Below, one piece after another: positions 1-8,423 of a stretch of DNA of 64,000 nt. A model generated the notes under the pieces. It was not told the origin of the DNA and searched no databases. It saw only the letters and a list, made by a program, of their open reading frames with translations. The translations under genes and the position numbers were made by a program. The DNA comes from Bradyrhizobium sp. BTAi1. Lineage in GTDB: Bacteria > Pseudomonadota > Alphaproteobacteria > Rhizobiales > Xanthobacteraceae. Position 1 is the first letter of the stretch; every line of letters begins with the position of its first letter. The DNA is taken from positions 992,001 through 1,056,000 of the forward strand of contig NC_009485.1 of the NCBI RefSeq assembly GCF_000015165.1, given 5' to 3'.

Positions 1-1
1 C

Positions 2-265
2 AGCGACGGCGGGCTGACCGATATCAGCGCGCGCCGGCGGCATTATCGTGGCAATGGCGGCGCAGCTGCCGCTGCGGCCTTCGCCGGCATCGTCGGCACG
101 GGTCTGGCGATCGCCGCGGCCCAGAACCGCCGCTCCTATTACGAGGACCACTATTATTACGGCCGCCCGGCCTATTACGGCTACCAGCCGGGTTATCAGT
201 ATTACGGCGGCGGCCCCTATTACGGTGGCTATGGTGGCGGCTATTATCATCACCCCCATTGGTGA
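2..265 (+). CDS. C-terminal part of a Gly/Tyr-rich protein (5' end outside window)
   Basis: Reading frame 2 is open from the window edge to a TGA at 263-265 and gives about 87 residues. A short hydrophobic Ala/Gly stretch (AAAAFAGIVGTGLAIAAA) is followed by a tail of Tyr-Tyr-Gly repeats ending in HHPHW. This composition is typical of small envelope-associated proteins of Rhizobiales, including BA14K-like and glycine-zipper types, but no specific family can be assigned. A strong terminator follows 20 bases after the stop, which supports this as the true frame. The overlapping frame that starts with ATG at 48 is Arg/Pro-rich and is a shadow. Confidence 0.7.
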   Translation, partial: SDGGLTDISARRRHYRGNGGAAAAAAFAGIVGTGLAIAAAQNRRSYYEDHYYYGRPAYYGYQPGYQYYGGGPYYGGYGGGYYHHPHW

Positions 266-284
266 TGTCGGATCGATTGATGCG

Positions 285-313
285 ATCCGCCGGCTCTGGC
301 CGGCGGATTTTTT
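285..313 (+). terminator. Rho-independent terminator after the Gly/Tyr-rich gene
   Basis: A 9-bp perfect stem (TCCGCCGGC at 286-294 with GCCGGCGGA at 299-307) with a 4-base loop is followed directly by six T residues (308-313). It ends the upstream partial gene and separates it from the HisE-like gene. Confidence 0.85.
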
Positions 314-368
314 CATGCTCGTGGCAAACGTTAATATACGGGCCATCGATTTTAACTAGTGTGGCGCG

Positions 369-770
369 ATGACTGATTCGATCGACCGGCTCTATCGCGC
401 TGTGCTGGCGGCCAGGGATCTGGATCCGGCGCGCTCGCGCACGGCCAAGCTGATGCAGCAGGGCACCGGCAAAATGGCCAAGAAGCTCGCGGAGGAGGCC
501 ATCGAGGTCGCGATCGATGCAGTCGGCGGCGACGCCCAGGCCGTGGTGCGGGAAAGCGCCGACCTGATCTACAATCTGACGGTGCTGTGGGCCGAACTCG
601 ACGTCCGGCCGGAGGATGTCTGGGCAGAGATGGAGCGGCGTGAACGGCTGCTCGGGATCGCCGAGAAGCTGCCGAAATCGCCGGTGAAGGTTGCCAGGAC
701 GGCGCCGGGACGGGTGCCGGAGCGACCGATCGTCGCGGTGGAAGGCCGGACGATCCGCAAGCGGCATTAG
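369..770 (+). CDS. HisE-like phosphoribosyl-ATP pyrophosphohydrolase domain protein
   Basis: A 133-residue protein with the all-alpha PRA-PH/MazG-like NTP pyrophosphohydrolase fold. Residues 24-75 carry the signature TAKLMQQGTGKMAKKLAEEA, then E-x-x-D in RESADLIYNL, which together supply the acidic Mg-binding side chains. HisE hydrolyses phosphoribosyl-ATP to phosphoribosyl-AMP in histidine synthesis. Here there is no his gene nearby and the tail after residue 100 (KSPVKVARTAPGRVPERP) is an extension not usual in HisE. It may be a second, divergent HisE or a house-cleaning pyrophosphatase; the substrate is not settled by sequence. The ATG at 369 fits the family N terminus. Confidence 0.75.
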   Translation: MTDSIDRLYRAVLAARDLDPARSRTAKLMQQGTGKMAKKLAEEAIEVAIDAVGGDAQAVVRESADLIYNLTVLWAELDVRPEDVWAEMERRERLLGIAEKLPKSPVKVARTAPGRVPERPIVAVEGRTIRKRH

Positions 771-859
771 AGCCAGTCCGCAAGAGGCGGTCCGAGGCGC
801 GGATCGGATCATCACATCGGCCATAGACAAAAGCTGCCCGGTTTGCTTCATCGCGGACC

Positions 860-1441
860 ATGCTCAGACGTATCTATGATTGGTGTATCGACGCCGCGCA
901 CAAGCCGCATGCCCTCTGGATCATGGCTGCGGTCGCCTTCGCCGAAAGCTCGTTCTTTCCGGTACCGCCGGATGTGATGCTGATTCCGATGTCGCTGGCC
1001 AAGCCGCAGCGCGCCTGGCTGTTCGCCGGCGTCTGCACCGCGGCCTCGGTGGCGGGCGGTTTGGTCGGCTACGCCATCGGCGCACTCCTCTACGATTCGC
1101 TCGGCCAGTGGCTGATCCATCTCTACGGCCTCGGCGACAAGGTCGAGACCTTCCGTGCCTCTTATGCCGAATGGGGCGCGGTCATCATCCTGCTGAAGGG
1201 GCTGACGCCGATCCCCTACAAGCTCGTCACGATCACGTCAGGCTTCGCGGGCTATAACCTGTTCCTGTTTGTGTTGTTCTCGATCGTGGCGCGTGGCGGC
1301 CGCTTCTTCATCGCTGCGATCCTGCTGAACCGCTATGGCGAATGGATCAGGGTGCACATCGAGAAGCATCTCGGCCTGTGGGTGGCGCTCGGCGCGGCCG
1401 TGCTGGTCGCGGGCTTTGTCGTCGCGATCAAACTGATCTGA
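860..1441 (+). CDS. YqaA/DedA-family inner-membrane protein (SNARE-associated domain)
   Basis: A 193-residue protein with several hydrophobic segments (about 17-35, 48-78, 112-150, 170-190). The motif FAESSFFPVPPDVMLIP near residue 25 and GLTPIPYKLVTITSGFAG near residue 115 are the re-entrant-loop signatures of the YqaA branch of the DedA superfamily. DedA proteins are linked to undecaprenyl-phosphate or phospholipid translocation and membrane homeostasis; the substrate of YqaA members is not established. The stop overlaps the next start by one base (TGATG at 1439-1443), so the next gene is probably translationally coupled. Confidence 0.85.
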   Translation: MLRRIYDWCIDAAHKPHALWIMAAVAFAESSFFPVPPDVMLIPMSLAKPQRAWLFAGVCTAASVAGGLVGYAIGALLYDSLGQWLIHLYGLGDKVETFRASYAEWGAVIILLKGLTPIPYKLVTITSGFAGYNLFLFVLFSIVARGGRFFIAAILLNRYGEWIRVHIEKHLGLWVALGAAVLVAGFVVAIKLI

Positions 1442-2094
1442 TGCGATCGGGGCCGCTCGCCGCCGCCACGCTGCTGCTTGGTGTTGTGCTGCCGGGCATC
1501 GCGCTTTCGGCCCTGGCCTGGACTCCGTCGGCTTTGGCTCAGTCAGCTTTGGCTCAGTCGGCGCCTGCAGCCGGTTTGCGCGAGCCGCCTCCGCCGTCGC
1601 CAACGCCCTCAGCCGAGCCCGCGCCGCCGCCGTCCAACCCCGGCCTGGTCGAAGAGCTCGGCAAGCTGTTCGACAAGATGTCGATCATTCCGCTCAAGCC
1701 CTCGGCGGATGCGCCCGTCACGCCACCCGCCTCGGCGAGCGATCAGGTCGGCGCTCCCGGCGATCAGGCTGCGCCGCCGGCGCCGCAGGCGGTCCCGAAC
1801 GGCGACGCTGGCACGGCAGGCGTCCTGAAAGAGACCGGCGATGCGCTGTCACGGCTCGCCAAGCCCTCGAGCATGGTCTCGGGCCGGGCGGCCTGTCCGA
1901 TGGCCGCCAACGGCACGCCGGATTGCAAGCTCGGCGCCGACCGGCTCTGCCAAAGCAAGGGCCACAAGGAAGGCAAGAGTCTCAACACCGATTCCGCAGA
2001 GACCTGCTCGGCCAAGGTGCTGATCCCCGGCCGGCAGCGCAAGCCGGGCGACTGCCGAACCGATACGTTCGTCACCTCGGCGTTGTGCCAATAG
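1441..2094 (+). CDS. Secreted hypothetical protein with six-Cys C-terminal domain
   Basis: A 217-residue protein. The start at 1441 overlaps the stop of the YqaA gene. Residues 1-34 form a signal peptide ending in SALAQ, followed by a short tandem repeat (SALAQSALAQSA) and a Pro/Ala-rich linker of about 70 residues. The last 75 residues contain six cysteines (CPMAANGTPDC, LCQSKG, TCSAKV, DCRTDTF, LCQ), suggesting a small disulfide-bonded periplasmic domain. I recognise this as a conserved hypothetical pattern in Bradyrhizobium-like genomes but know no function. Coupling to the YqaA gene suggests a shared envelope role. Confidence 0.75.
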   Translation: MRSGPLAAATLLLGVVLPGIALSALAWTPSALAQSALAQSAPAAGLREPPPPSPTPSAEPAPPPSNPGLVEELGKLFDKMSIIPLKPSADAPVTPPASASDQVGAPGDQAAPPAPQAVPNGDAGTAGVLKETGDALSRLAKPSSMVSGRAACPMAANGTPDCKLGADRLCQSKGHKEGKSLNTDSAETCSAKVLIPGRQRKPGDCRTDTFVTSALCQ

Positions 2095-2251
2095 ACCTCA
2101 GCGCGCCGTCTCGCGGTCTGTCAGCGCCTCAACGCAAGACCCCCCACGGGCTTTTCCGGTCCCTCTGCGAGCGAATTGCCATCACGGCATGATGTCGGGC
2201 ATGCTCGCCATCACGAGCGTCTCCGTATTTCACAACGAGGAATTCCCATCC

Positions 2252-3220
2252 ATGTCCATGCCCGCCTTGTTCAAGGGGCGCCTGTCGATCCCCGTGATCG
2301 GCTCGCCATTGTTCATCATCTCCGTGCCCGACCTGGTGATCGCGCAGTGCAAGGCCGGCGTGGTCGGGTCATTCCCTGCGCTGAACGCGCGGCCGGCGGC
2401 GCTGCTCGACGAATGGCTGGCGCGCATCACCGAGGAGCTCGCCGCCTATGACCGCGCGCATCCGGAACGTCCCTCGGCGCCGTTCGCGGTCAATCAGATC
2501 GTGCACCGCTCCAACAACCGGCTCGAGCAGGATCTGGCGCTGTGCGAGAAGTACAAGGTGCCGATGATGATCACCTCGCTCGGCGCGCGCGAGGAGCTCA
2601 ATCAGGCGGCGCATCGCTGGGGCGGCATCGTCTTCCACGATGTGATCAACCAGACCTTCGCCCACAAGGCGATCGAGAAGGGCGCCGACGGCCTGATCCT
2701 GGTCGCGGCCGGCGCCGGCGGCCATGCCGGCACCATCTCGCCGTTCGCCTTCGTCGCGGAGACGCGCAGCTGGTTCGATGGACCGATCGCGTTGTCCGGT
2801 GCGATTGCCAATGGCCGCGCCATCCGCGCCGCGCGTGTGCTGGGCGCCGACTTCGCCTATATCGGCTCCGCCTTCATCGCCACCAAGGAAGCGAACGCGG
2901 TGGAAGGCTACAAGCAGATGATCACCAGTTCGGGCGCCGACGATATCGTCTATTCGAACCTGTTCACCGGCGTGCATGGCAACTACCTGAAGCCGTCGAT
3001 CGTCGCCGCCGGGCTTGATCCCGACAATCTGCCGACCTCGGACCCGTCGAAGATGAGCTTCGGCACCGATGCCTCGGGCGAGCGCGCCAAGCCGAAGGCC
3101 TGGAAGGAGATCTGGGGCTCGGGCCAGGGCATCGGCGCCATCAAGGACGTCCTCCCGGCCGCCGAGCTGATCGCCCGTTTCAAGAAGGAATATGACGAGG
3201 CGATCGACCCGCCGCTCTAA
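2252..3220 (+). CDS. Nitronate monooxygenase family protein (FMN-dependent)
   Basis: A 322-residue TIM-barrel flavoprotein of the NMO/2-nitropropane dioxygenase family, which oxidises alkyl nitronates to carbonyl compounds and nitrite using FMN and O2. The glycine-rich FMN-phosphate segment and the catalytic His are present: GAGGHAG with His158. Other family blocks are VIGSPLFIIS near the N terminus, VHRSNNRLEQDL at about 84-95, and IALSGAIANGRA followed by LGADFAYIGSAFIAT. I chose ATG 2252 because a GAGG Shine-Dalgarno lies at 2237-2240; the open frame begins upstream at 2189. A perfect bidirectional terminator follows the stop. Compare the paralogue at 18941-19909, which lacks this His. Confidence 0.88.
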   Translation: MSMPALFKGRLSIPVIGSPLFIISVPDLVIAQCKAGVVGSFPALNARPAALLDEWLARITEELAAYDRAHPERPSAPFAVNQIVHRSNNRLEQDLALCEKYKVPMMITSLGAREELNQAAHRWGGIVFHDVINQTFAHKAIEKGADGLILVAAGAGGHAGTISPFAFVAETRSWFDGPIALSGAIANGRAIRAARVLGADFAYIGSAFIATKEANAVEGYKQMITSSGADDIVYSNLFTGVHGNYLKPSIVAAGLDPDNLPTSDPSKMSFGTDASGERAKPKAWKEIWGSGQGIGAIKDVLPAAELIARFKKEYDEAIDPPL

Positions 3221-3232
3221 GTTGGTAGAATG

Positions 3233-3267
3233 AAAAAGGCGCGGCAACCTCGGTTGCCGCGCCTTGT
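3233..3267. terminator. Bidirectional terminator between convergent genes
   Basis: A 14-bp perfect inverted repeat (3236-3249 and 3252-3265) with a 2-base loop is flanked by A-run and TT on either side. It lies between the converging nitronate monooxygenase gene and the first substrate-binding protein gene and can serve both. Confidence 0.88.
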
Positions 3268-3292
3268 CTCGAAGATCCGTCCGAGCCGACGG

Positions 3293-4870
3293 CTATTCCA
3301 GCTCGATCGCCTGGAACTTGCCGCGGTCGTCGAGCGCCGTGCCCCAGATCTTGTGCGAGGCCTGGTGTTCGGCGCGGCCGAAGCCAAGCTTGGCGCCGAG
3401 GCCCAGATCGATGTTCTGCAGGTTCTCCAGCGTGTCGATCAGCGCCTCGGTGTCGAGCTGCGGACCGACCTTGCGCAGCGCCTGGATCAGCACGTTGGCG
3501 GCGACATAGCCCTCGAACGAGACGTAGGACGGCGCTTCGCCCGGGAAGTACTTCTCCAGCGCGCCCTTGTACTCGAGCACGGCGCTGGAATAGCCGCCCA
3601 CTGCGGGCACCACCTGGGTGACGATGACGCCGCTGGCGTAGCGCGGACCGAGCAGCATCAGCTCGTCGGACAGCTCGGTCGACCCCACGAACGACACGTT
3701 GGTGTAGATCATGTTCGGGTACAGATCGCGCGTCTTCTCGATGAACTTCGCGGCAGCCCGGTAGGTCGCGACCATCACGATCGCCTTGGGCGGGTTCTTC
3801 ATCGCGCGGAGCTGGTTGACGGCCTCGTCGACGTCGACCGTGTTGCGCTTGTAGTTGAAGCGCACGATCGAGGTGTCGGCCAGGCCGAGCGAGCGGAACG
3901 CCTTGGCGACGCCGGAGAAGCCCGCATCACCATAGGAGTCCTGCTGCGCAAACACCGCGATGTCGCGCGGCTGCAGGCGGCGCAGTTTCACGAGATAACG
4001 GACGACGGTGTCGGTCTCTTCCGCGTAGCTGGCGCGGTAGTTGAACACGTAACGATCCGGCGGATCGTTGCGCAGGATGTTGGCGCCCGTGAACGCACCG
4101 TAGAACAGAACCCGGCGCTGCAGCGCGTAGGGCATCGCGACGGCAGAGGTCGGCGTGCCGACATTGCCGATGAAGCCGAACACCTTGTCCTTTTCGTAGA
4201 GTTGCTTCATCGCGTCCAGGGTCCGCGAGGGCTCATAGCCGTCATCGGCCGAATACAGCCGCAGCGAGCGGCCGGCGACTCCACCCGTGTCGTTGGCGCG
4301 GTTGAAGGCGGCCTCGATGCCCATCTTCATCTGGCGGCCGAGCTCCTTGGCCGCACCCGAGAATGGCGCAGCGATGCCGAAGCGGATCTCGTTGGCGGTG
4401 ACGCCCTGAACGTTGCTGGTCGACGCCGGAGGCAGGGTCGTCGTCGGCGCAGTCGCGGCGACGGCTGCAGACGGAGCGATCACCCCGGCGAGGCTGGTGG
4501 CGGTCTGGCTCGGCGCGGTCTGCCCGAGCGAGCGCTCAAGCTCGGCGAGTTGACGACCGGCGGCATTGCAGTCGGTCTGAGCTGCTCCCACGCGGTTGCG
4601 GCCATCCGCGACATAGCCGTTGAACACGCGAGTGAGTTCGTCCCGATCCGAGCCGCCCGTCGAGGCCTCGCGGATCACCTCGCGAAACTTGTCGACAATG
4701 GCCTGAACGCGGCCTTGGTCGATCGCCTGACAGGCGGATGCTGCTCCCACGATCGGCCCGACCCGGCTCGCAAGATTACGCACCACATCCGCATTGGTGC
4801 CCGCCGCGCTGGCGGGCGTTGCGAGCAATGCCGCAACCAAGAACACGCTAGAACGAAAGCTCATTGCCAC
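3293..4870 (-). CDS. Branched-chain-amino-acid-type ABC substrate-binding protein, tandem copy A
   Basis: About 525 residues: signal peptide (1-22), an unusual helical N-terminal region (25-120), a Thr/Ala/Pro linker, then a type I periplasmic binding fold of the Leu/Ile/Val family (Peripla_BP_6-like) from about 155. The binding-fold landmarks are EIRFGIAAPFSGAAKELG, SADDGYEPSRTLDAM and FGFIGNVGTPTS. The N-terminal region has two conserved Cys (C47, C101) and the C terminus ends with the block FGRAEHQASHKIWGT shared by all three tandem paralogues. The start is GTG 4870 or ATG 4864. No permease or ATPase gene is adjacent, so it either feeds a distant transporter or acts as a sensor. It is probably the last gene of the run beginning at 9065. 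Confidence 0.88.
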   Translation of the reverse strand: MAMSFRSSVFLVAALLATPASAAGTNADVVRNLASRVGPIVGAASACQAIDQGRVQAIVDKFREVIREASTGGSDRDELTRVFNGYVADGRNRVGAAQTDCNAAGRQLAELERSLGQTAPSQTATSLAGVIAPSAAVAATAPTTTLPPASTSNVQGVTANEIRFGIAAPFSGAAKELGRQMKMGIEAAFNRANDTGGVAGRSLRLYSADDGYEPSRTLDAMKQLYEKDKVFGFIGNVGTPTSAVAMPYALQRRVLFYGAFTGANILRNDPPDRYVFNYRASYAEETDTVVRYLVKLRRLQPRDIAVFAQQDSYGDAGFSGVAKAFRSLGLADTSIVRFNYKRNTVDVDEAVNQLRAMKNPPKAIVMVATYRAAAKFIEKTRDLYPNMIYTNVSFVGSTELSDELMLLGPRYASGVIVTQVVPAVGGYSSAVLEYKGALEKYFPGEAPSYVSFEGYVAANVLIQALRKVGPQLDTEALIDTLENLQNIDLGLGAKLGFGRAEHQASHKIWGTALDDRGKFQAIELE

Positions 4871-5085
4871 TATCCCACTATGGACCCCATCCAGGTCTTT
4901 CGCCTGGTGAATTTGACGCTTTGTCTACGACGGAGGAGACTATGACCGCCACCATGCACAGACTAGCCTTTCCCAATAGCATGACCATTTCGGTAACCCG
5001 GCACGGCTATCTCGGATCATGCTTTAGAACCTGCTAATGCGTCGCTTTCAACCAGTTCTTTATGCTTAGTCATTTTCAGTCATAT

Positions 5086-6624
5086 CTATTCAAGTTCGAT
5101 CGGCTGGTACGTGCCGGTTTCGTCCAGCGTAGTGCCCCAGATCTTGTGTGACGCCTGGTGCTCTGCGCGTCCGAACGCGAGCGGCGTGCCGAGGCCGAGA
5201 TCAAGGCTGCGCATCGATTCGAGCGTGTCGACCAGTCGTTCAGTGTCCAGCGGATTGGTCTGCTTCAACGCCTGGATCAGGATGGTCGCCGCGATATAGC
5301 CTTCCAGCGACGTGTAGTCGGGGGCTTCGCCCGCCGCGTATTTGGCCAGCGCATTCTTGTAGTCGAGCACGAGGCTCGAATAGCCTGAAACGGCCGGCAC
5401 GCCCTGCGTCACGATGACGCCATTGGTGAAGCGCGGGCCGAGCAGCTTCAGCTCGGTTGCAAGCGACGTCGATCCAACCGCGGATACGTTGGCGTAGATG
5501 AGGCCAGGGATCGCATCGCGTGTCTTTTCGATGAACTTCGCGGCAGCGCGATCGGTCGCAACCATGATCACCGCCTTGATCTGCGGTTTGTAGGCCTTGA
5601 TCTGGTTGACCGCCTCGTCGACGTCGACGCTCGCCCGTGGATAGGTGAAGCGCGCCACGGGGTCGGCGATGTTCAGCTGGCGATAGGCCTTCGCGACGCC
5701 GGCAAAGCCGTCGTCGCCGAACGGATCCTGCTGCTGGAACACCGCGATCTGTCGCGGCGGAATCCGCTTCATCTTCACCAGATAGCGCACCAAGGCGGCC
5801 GTCTCCTCGGCGTAGCTGGCGCGATAGTTGAAGACATAGCGGTCCGGCGGATCGCGCCGGACCACGGCCGCGCCGCTGTTCGGGGCGAAGTACAGCGCGC
5901 GCCGCTCCAGCGCGTACGGGATCGCCACCTGCGAGTTCGCCGTGCCGATATTGCCGATGAAGCCGAACACCTGCTCCTTCTCATAGAGCTGCGTCATCGC
6001 CGCCAGCGTTTTGTTCGGGTCATAGCCGTCATCGGCGGCGATGAGGCGAAGCTGCCGGCCGCCGACACCGCCGGCCTCGTTGGCGCGCGCAAAAGCGGTC
6101 TCGATGCCGAGCTTCATCTGCCGTCCGGTCTCCTTGCGGATGCCGGAGAACGGCATGACGATTCCCAGCCGGATTTCCCGATCGGTGACGCCGCGGACCG
6201 GCGATGCGATGACCGCGCCGGTGGTGGCCGTCGGTGCGTTGACTGGTAGGGAGCCTGCAGTCGTGGCCGGCCCGCTCTCGATCAATGACCGCTCCAGCTC
6301 GGCCAATTGTCGTTCGGCGGTGCTGCAGTTCGCCGCCGACGGGCCGCCGCGGCTGCGGCCCTCGGCGATGTAGCCGTTGAAGGCGCGTGTCAGCTGATCG
6401 CGTTCGCCGTCATTGCTGGAAGCCTGGCGGATGGCTTCGCGGAATTTTTCGACGATGGTCTGGACGCGGCCCTCCGCGATGTCCGGACAGGTCGAGGCCC
6501 GCCCGACAATCGGTCCCACCCGGCCGGCTAGATCCCGTACAACGTCGGGGGCGGCCGCAAAGGCGTAGCTGAGGGGAGCCCCGAACAGGCTCCCGATGAT
6601 CAACGCGGACCAACGAACGGTCAT
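5086..6624 (-). CDS. Branched-chain-amino-acid-type ABC substrate-binding protein, tandem copy B
   Basis: 512 residues with the same architecture as its neighbours: signal peptide (1-24), helical two-Cys N-terminal region (C46, C100), linker, and a Leu/Ile/Val-type binding fold from about 142 (EIRLGIVMPFSGIRKETG, AADDGYDPNKTLAAM). The sequence differs from copies A and C throughout, so the duplication is old rather than recent. The terminal block FGRAEHQASHKIWGT is retained. The ligand pocket cannot be inferred, and the different residues at pocket-facing loops suggest distinct ligands. Intergenic gaps of about 215 and 140 bases to copies A and C leave room for separate promoters. Confidence 0.88.
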   Translation of the reverse strand: MTVRWSALIIGSLFGAPLSYAFAAAPDVVRDLAGRVGPIVGRASTCPDIAEGRVQTIVEKFREAIRQASSNDGERDQLTRAFNGYIAEGRSRGGPSAANCSTAERQLAELERSLIESGPATTAGSLPVNAPTATTGAVIASPVRGVTDREIRLGIVMPFSGIRKETGRQMKLGIETAFARANEAGGVGGRQLRLIAADDGYDPNKTLAAMTQLYEKEQVFGFIGNIGTANSQVAIPYALERRALYFAPNSGAAVVRRDPPDRYVFNYRASYAEETAALVRYLVKMKRIPPRQIAVFQQQDPFGDDGFAGVAKAYRQLNIADPVARFTYPRASVDVDEAVNQIKAYKPQIKAVIMVATDRAAAKFIEKTRDAIPGLIYANVSAVGSTSLATELKLLGPRFTNGVIVTQGVPAVSGYSSLVLDYKNALAKYAAGEAPDYTSLEGYIAATILIQALKQTNPLDTERLVDTLESMRSLDLGLGTPLAFGRAEHQASHKIWGTTLDETGTYQPIELE

Positions 6625-6763
6625 CGAACTATCTATCCACTTGCACTTATGAGCTGCTGCTAACCCTCATCACCTGCTATTCCGTGGCATTTCGAATTAA
6701 TGTCGGGTTTCTCTGTCGCGCTTTTGTCGTCGTTGCTGGTGCGGACCTCTTTCCAGCGGTATC

Positions 6764-8374
6764 CTAGTCAAGTTCGATCGGCTGATAGGCGCCGGTCTCG
6801 TCCAGGGCCGTGCCCCAGATCTTGTGCGAGGCCTGGTGTTCGGCGCGGCCGAAGCTGAGCTGAGTGCCGAGCCCGAGATCGATGTTGCGCATGGTCTCGA
6901 GCGTGTCGACGAGCTGCTCGGTGTCGAAGCTTGGGCCGGCGCGCTTCAATCCCTCGATCAGGATGTTCGCCGCGATGTAGCCTTCGAGCGAGGTGTAGTC
7001 GGCGGCCTCGCCGGGGGCGTATTTCGCAAGTGCGTTCTTGTAGTCCAGGACGAGGCTCGAATAGCCGCCGACGCTTGGCACGGTCTGGGAGACGATCACG
7101 CCGTCGGTGTAGCGCGGACCGAGCAGCATCAGCTCGCTCGCGAGCGCGGAGCCGCCGACAGCGGAAATGTTGGCGAAGATCGCGCCCGGAAACACGCCGC
7201 GGGCCTTCTCGATGAACTTGGCCGCGGCCCGCGTCGTCGCCAGCATGACCACGGCCTTGACCGGGGTCTTCAGCAGCCTCAGCTGATTGATGGCGTCGTC
7301 GACGTCCACGGTGTTGCGCGGATAGTTGACCCGCACGATCGCATTGTCGCTGGCGCCGAGGGTGCGGAACGCCTTGGCCACGCCGGAGAAGCCGGCATCG
7401 CCGAACGCATCGTTCTGCGCGAACACCACGATCTGGCGCGGATTGAGCTTGCGAATTTTCACCAGGTAATGGACCAGCGCGTCCGTCTCCTCGGCGTAGC
7501 TCGGCCTGTAGTTGAAGACATAGCGGTCGGGCGGATCGTGGCGCACCACATTGGCGCCGGTGTAGGGCGCGAAGAACAGCACGCGCCGCTCCAGCGCGAA
7601 GGGAATCGCGACGGCGGCAGTGGCGGTGCCGAAATTGCCGATGAAGCCGAACACCTGCTCGCGGTCGTAGAGCTGCCTCATCGCGTCGAGCGTGCGCGAT
7701 GGATCGTAGCCATCATCCGCGGTCACAAGCTTCAGCATACGGCCGTTGATGCCGCCGGCCTCGTTGACGCGGTTGAACGCCGTCTCGACGCCGAGCTTGA
7801 GCTGACGGCCGCTCTCCTTCACCGGGCCGCTGGTGGGGATGACCATGCCGAGCTTGATCTCGCTCTGACTGACGCCGCGCACATTGCCTGCGGGCGGCAG
7901 CAGTTGCGCCGGCGTGGTCGCGGCCTGCGCGCTTGCCGGTCCGATCGTCACGACGGGCAGGTTGGATCGCGCCTGCGCTGGCGCCGCAATCGACTGTTCG
8001 AGGTCGCCAAGCTGGCGGTCCGCGCCGCGGCAGTCGAGGCGGCCGCTGGTGACCAGGCCGCGGCCTTCGGCGACGTACTGATCGAGCAGGCGCGTCAGCT
8101 CGTCGCGATCGGCTTCGCTCGCCGCCGCTTCGCGGATGACAGTCTGGAATTTCTCGATGATCGACTGAATGCGCGGTCGCGCAATGTCGCGGCAGGCGAG
8201 CGCCGCGCCGATGACGGGGCCGACGCGGGTGCCGAGCTGGCGGACCAGCGCGACATTGTCGCCGGGCGCGGCAAAGGCGCTGCTCGCCATGAAGGTGGCG
8301 AGTGCAGCGACGGCCATGCGGGCATGAGCCAGCAGACGGCGTGCTCCCGCTTTCTGCGGTCGGACGTCGATCAT
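6764..8374 (-). CDS. Branched-chain-amino-acid-type ABC substrate-binding protein, tandem copy C
   Basis: 536 residues. It has a longer, Arg-containing N terminus before the signal peptide hydrophobic core (20-36), then the helical two-Cys region (C61, C115) and a Leu/Ile/Val-type binding fold (EIKLGMVIPTSGPVKESG, TADDGYDPSRTLDAM, FGFIGNFGTATA). The ending FGRAEHQASHKIWGTALDE matches the other copies. A putative AAGGCG Shine-Dalgarno precedes ATG 8374. It follows the small membrane protein gene (8424-9065) by about 49 bases on the same strand and is probably cotranscribed with it. Ligand unknown. Confidence 0.88.
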   Translation of the reverse strand: MIDVRPQKAGARRLLAHARMAVAALATFMASSAFAAPGDNVALVRQLGTRVGPVIGAALACRDIARPRIQSIIEKFQTVIREAAASEADRDELTRLLDQYVAEGRGLVTSGRLDCRGADRQLGDLEQSIAAPAQARSNLPVVTIGPASAQAATTPAQLLPPAGNVRGVSQSEIKLGMVIPTSGPVKESGRQLKLGVETAFNRVNEAGGINGRMLKLVTADDGYDPSRTLDAMRQLYDREQVFGFIGNFGTATAAVAIPFALERRVLFFAPYTGANVVRHDPPDRYVFNYRPSYAEETDALVHYLVKIRKLNPRQIVVFAQNDAFGDAGFSGVAKAFRTLGASDNAIVRVNYPRNTVDVDDAINQLRLLKTPVKAVVMLATTRAAAKFIEKARGVFPGAIFANISAVGGSALASELMLLGPRYTDGVIVSQTVPSVGGYSSLVLDYKNALAKYAPGEAADYTSLEGYIAANILIEGLKRAGPSFDTEQLVDTLETMRNIDLGLGTQLSFGRAEHQASHKIWGTALDETGAYQPIELD

Positions 8375-8423
8375 AATCGCCTTGTCAGATATGTTTGAGT
8401 TCGGATCAGTTCAGTGAGCGCTG

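Noticed and set aside
48..359. 103-residue frame at the left edge
   Set aside because: It overlaps the Tyr/Gly-rich frame, runs across the terminator at 285-313, and is low-complexity Ala/Arg.
3230..4945. 571-codon plus-strand open frame over substrate-binding copy A
   Set aside because: It is antisense to a clear binding protein, Arg/Gly/Ala-rich with no domain pattern. High-GC codon bias creates such long antisense frames (also 6824-8398, 12338-14134, 16702-18387 and 49036-50595).
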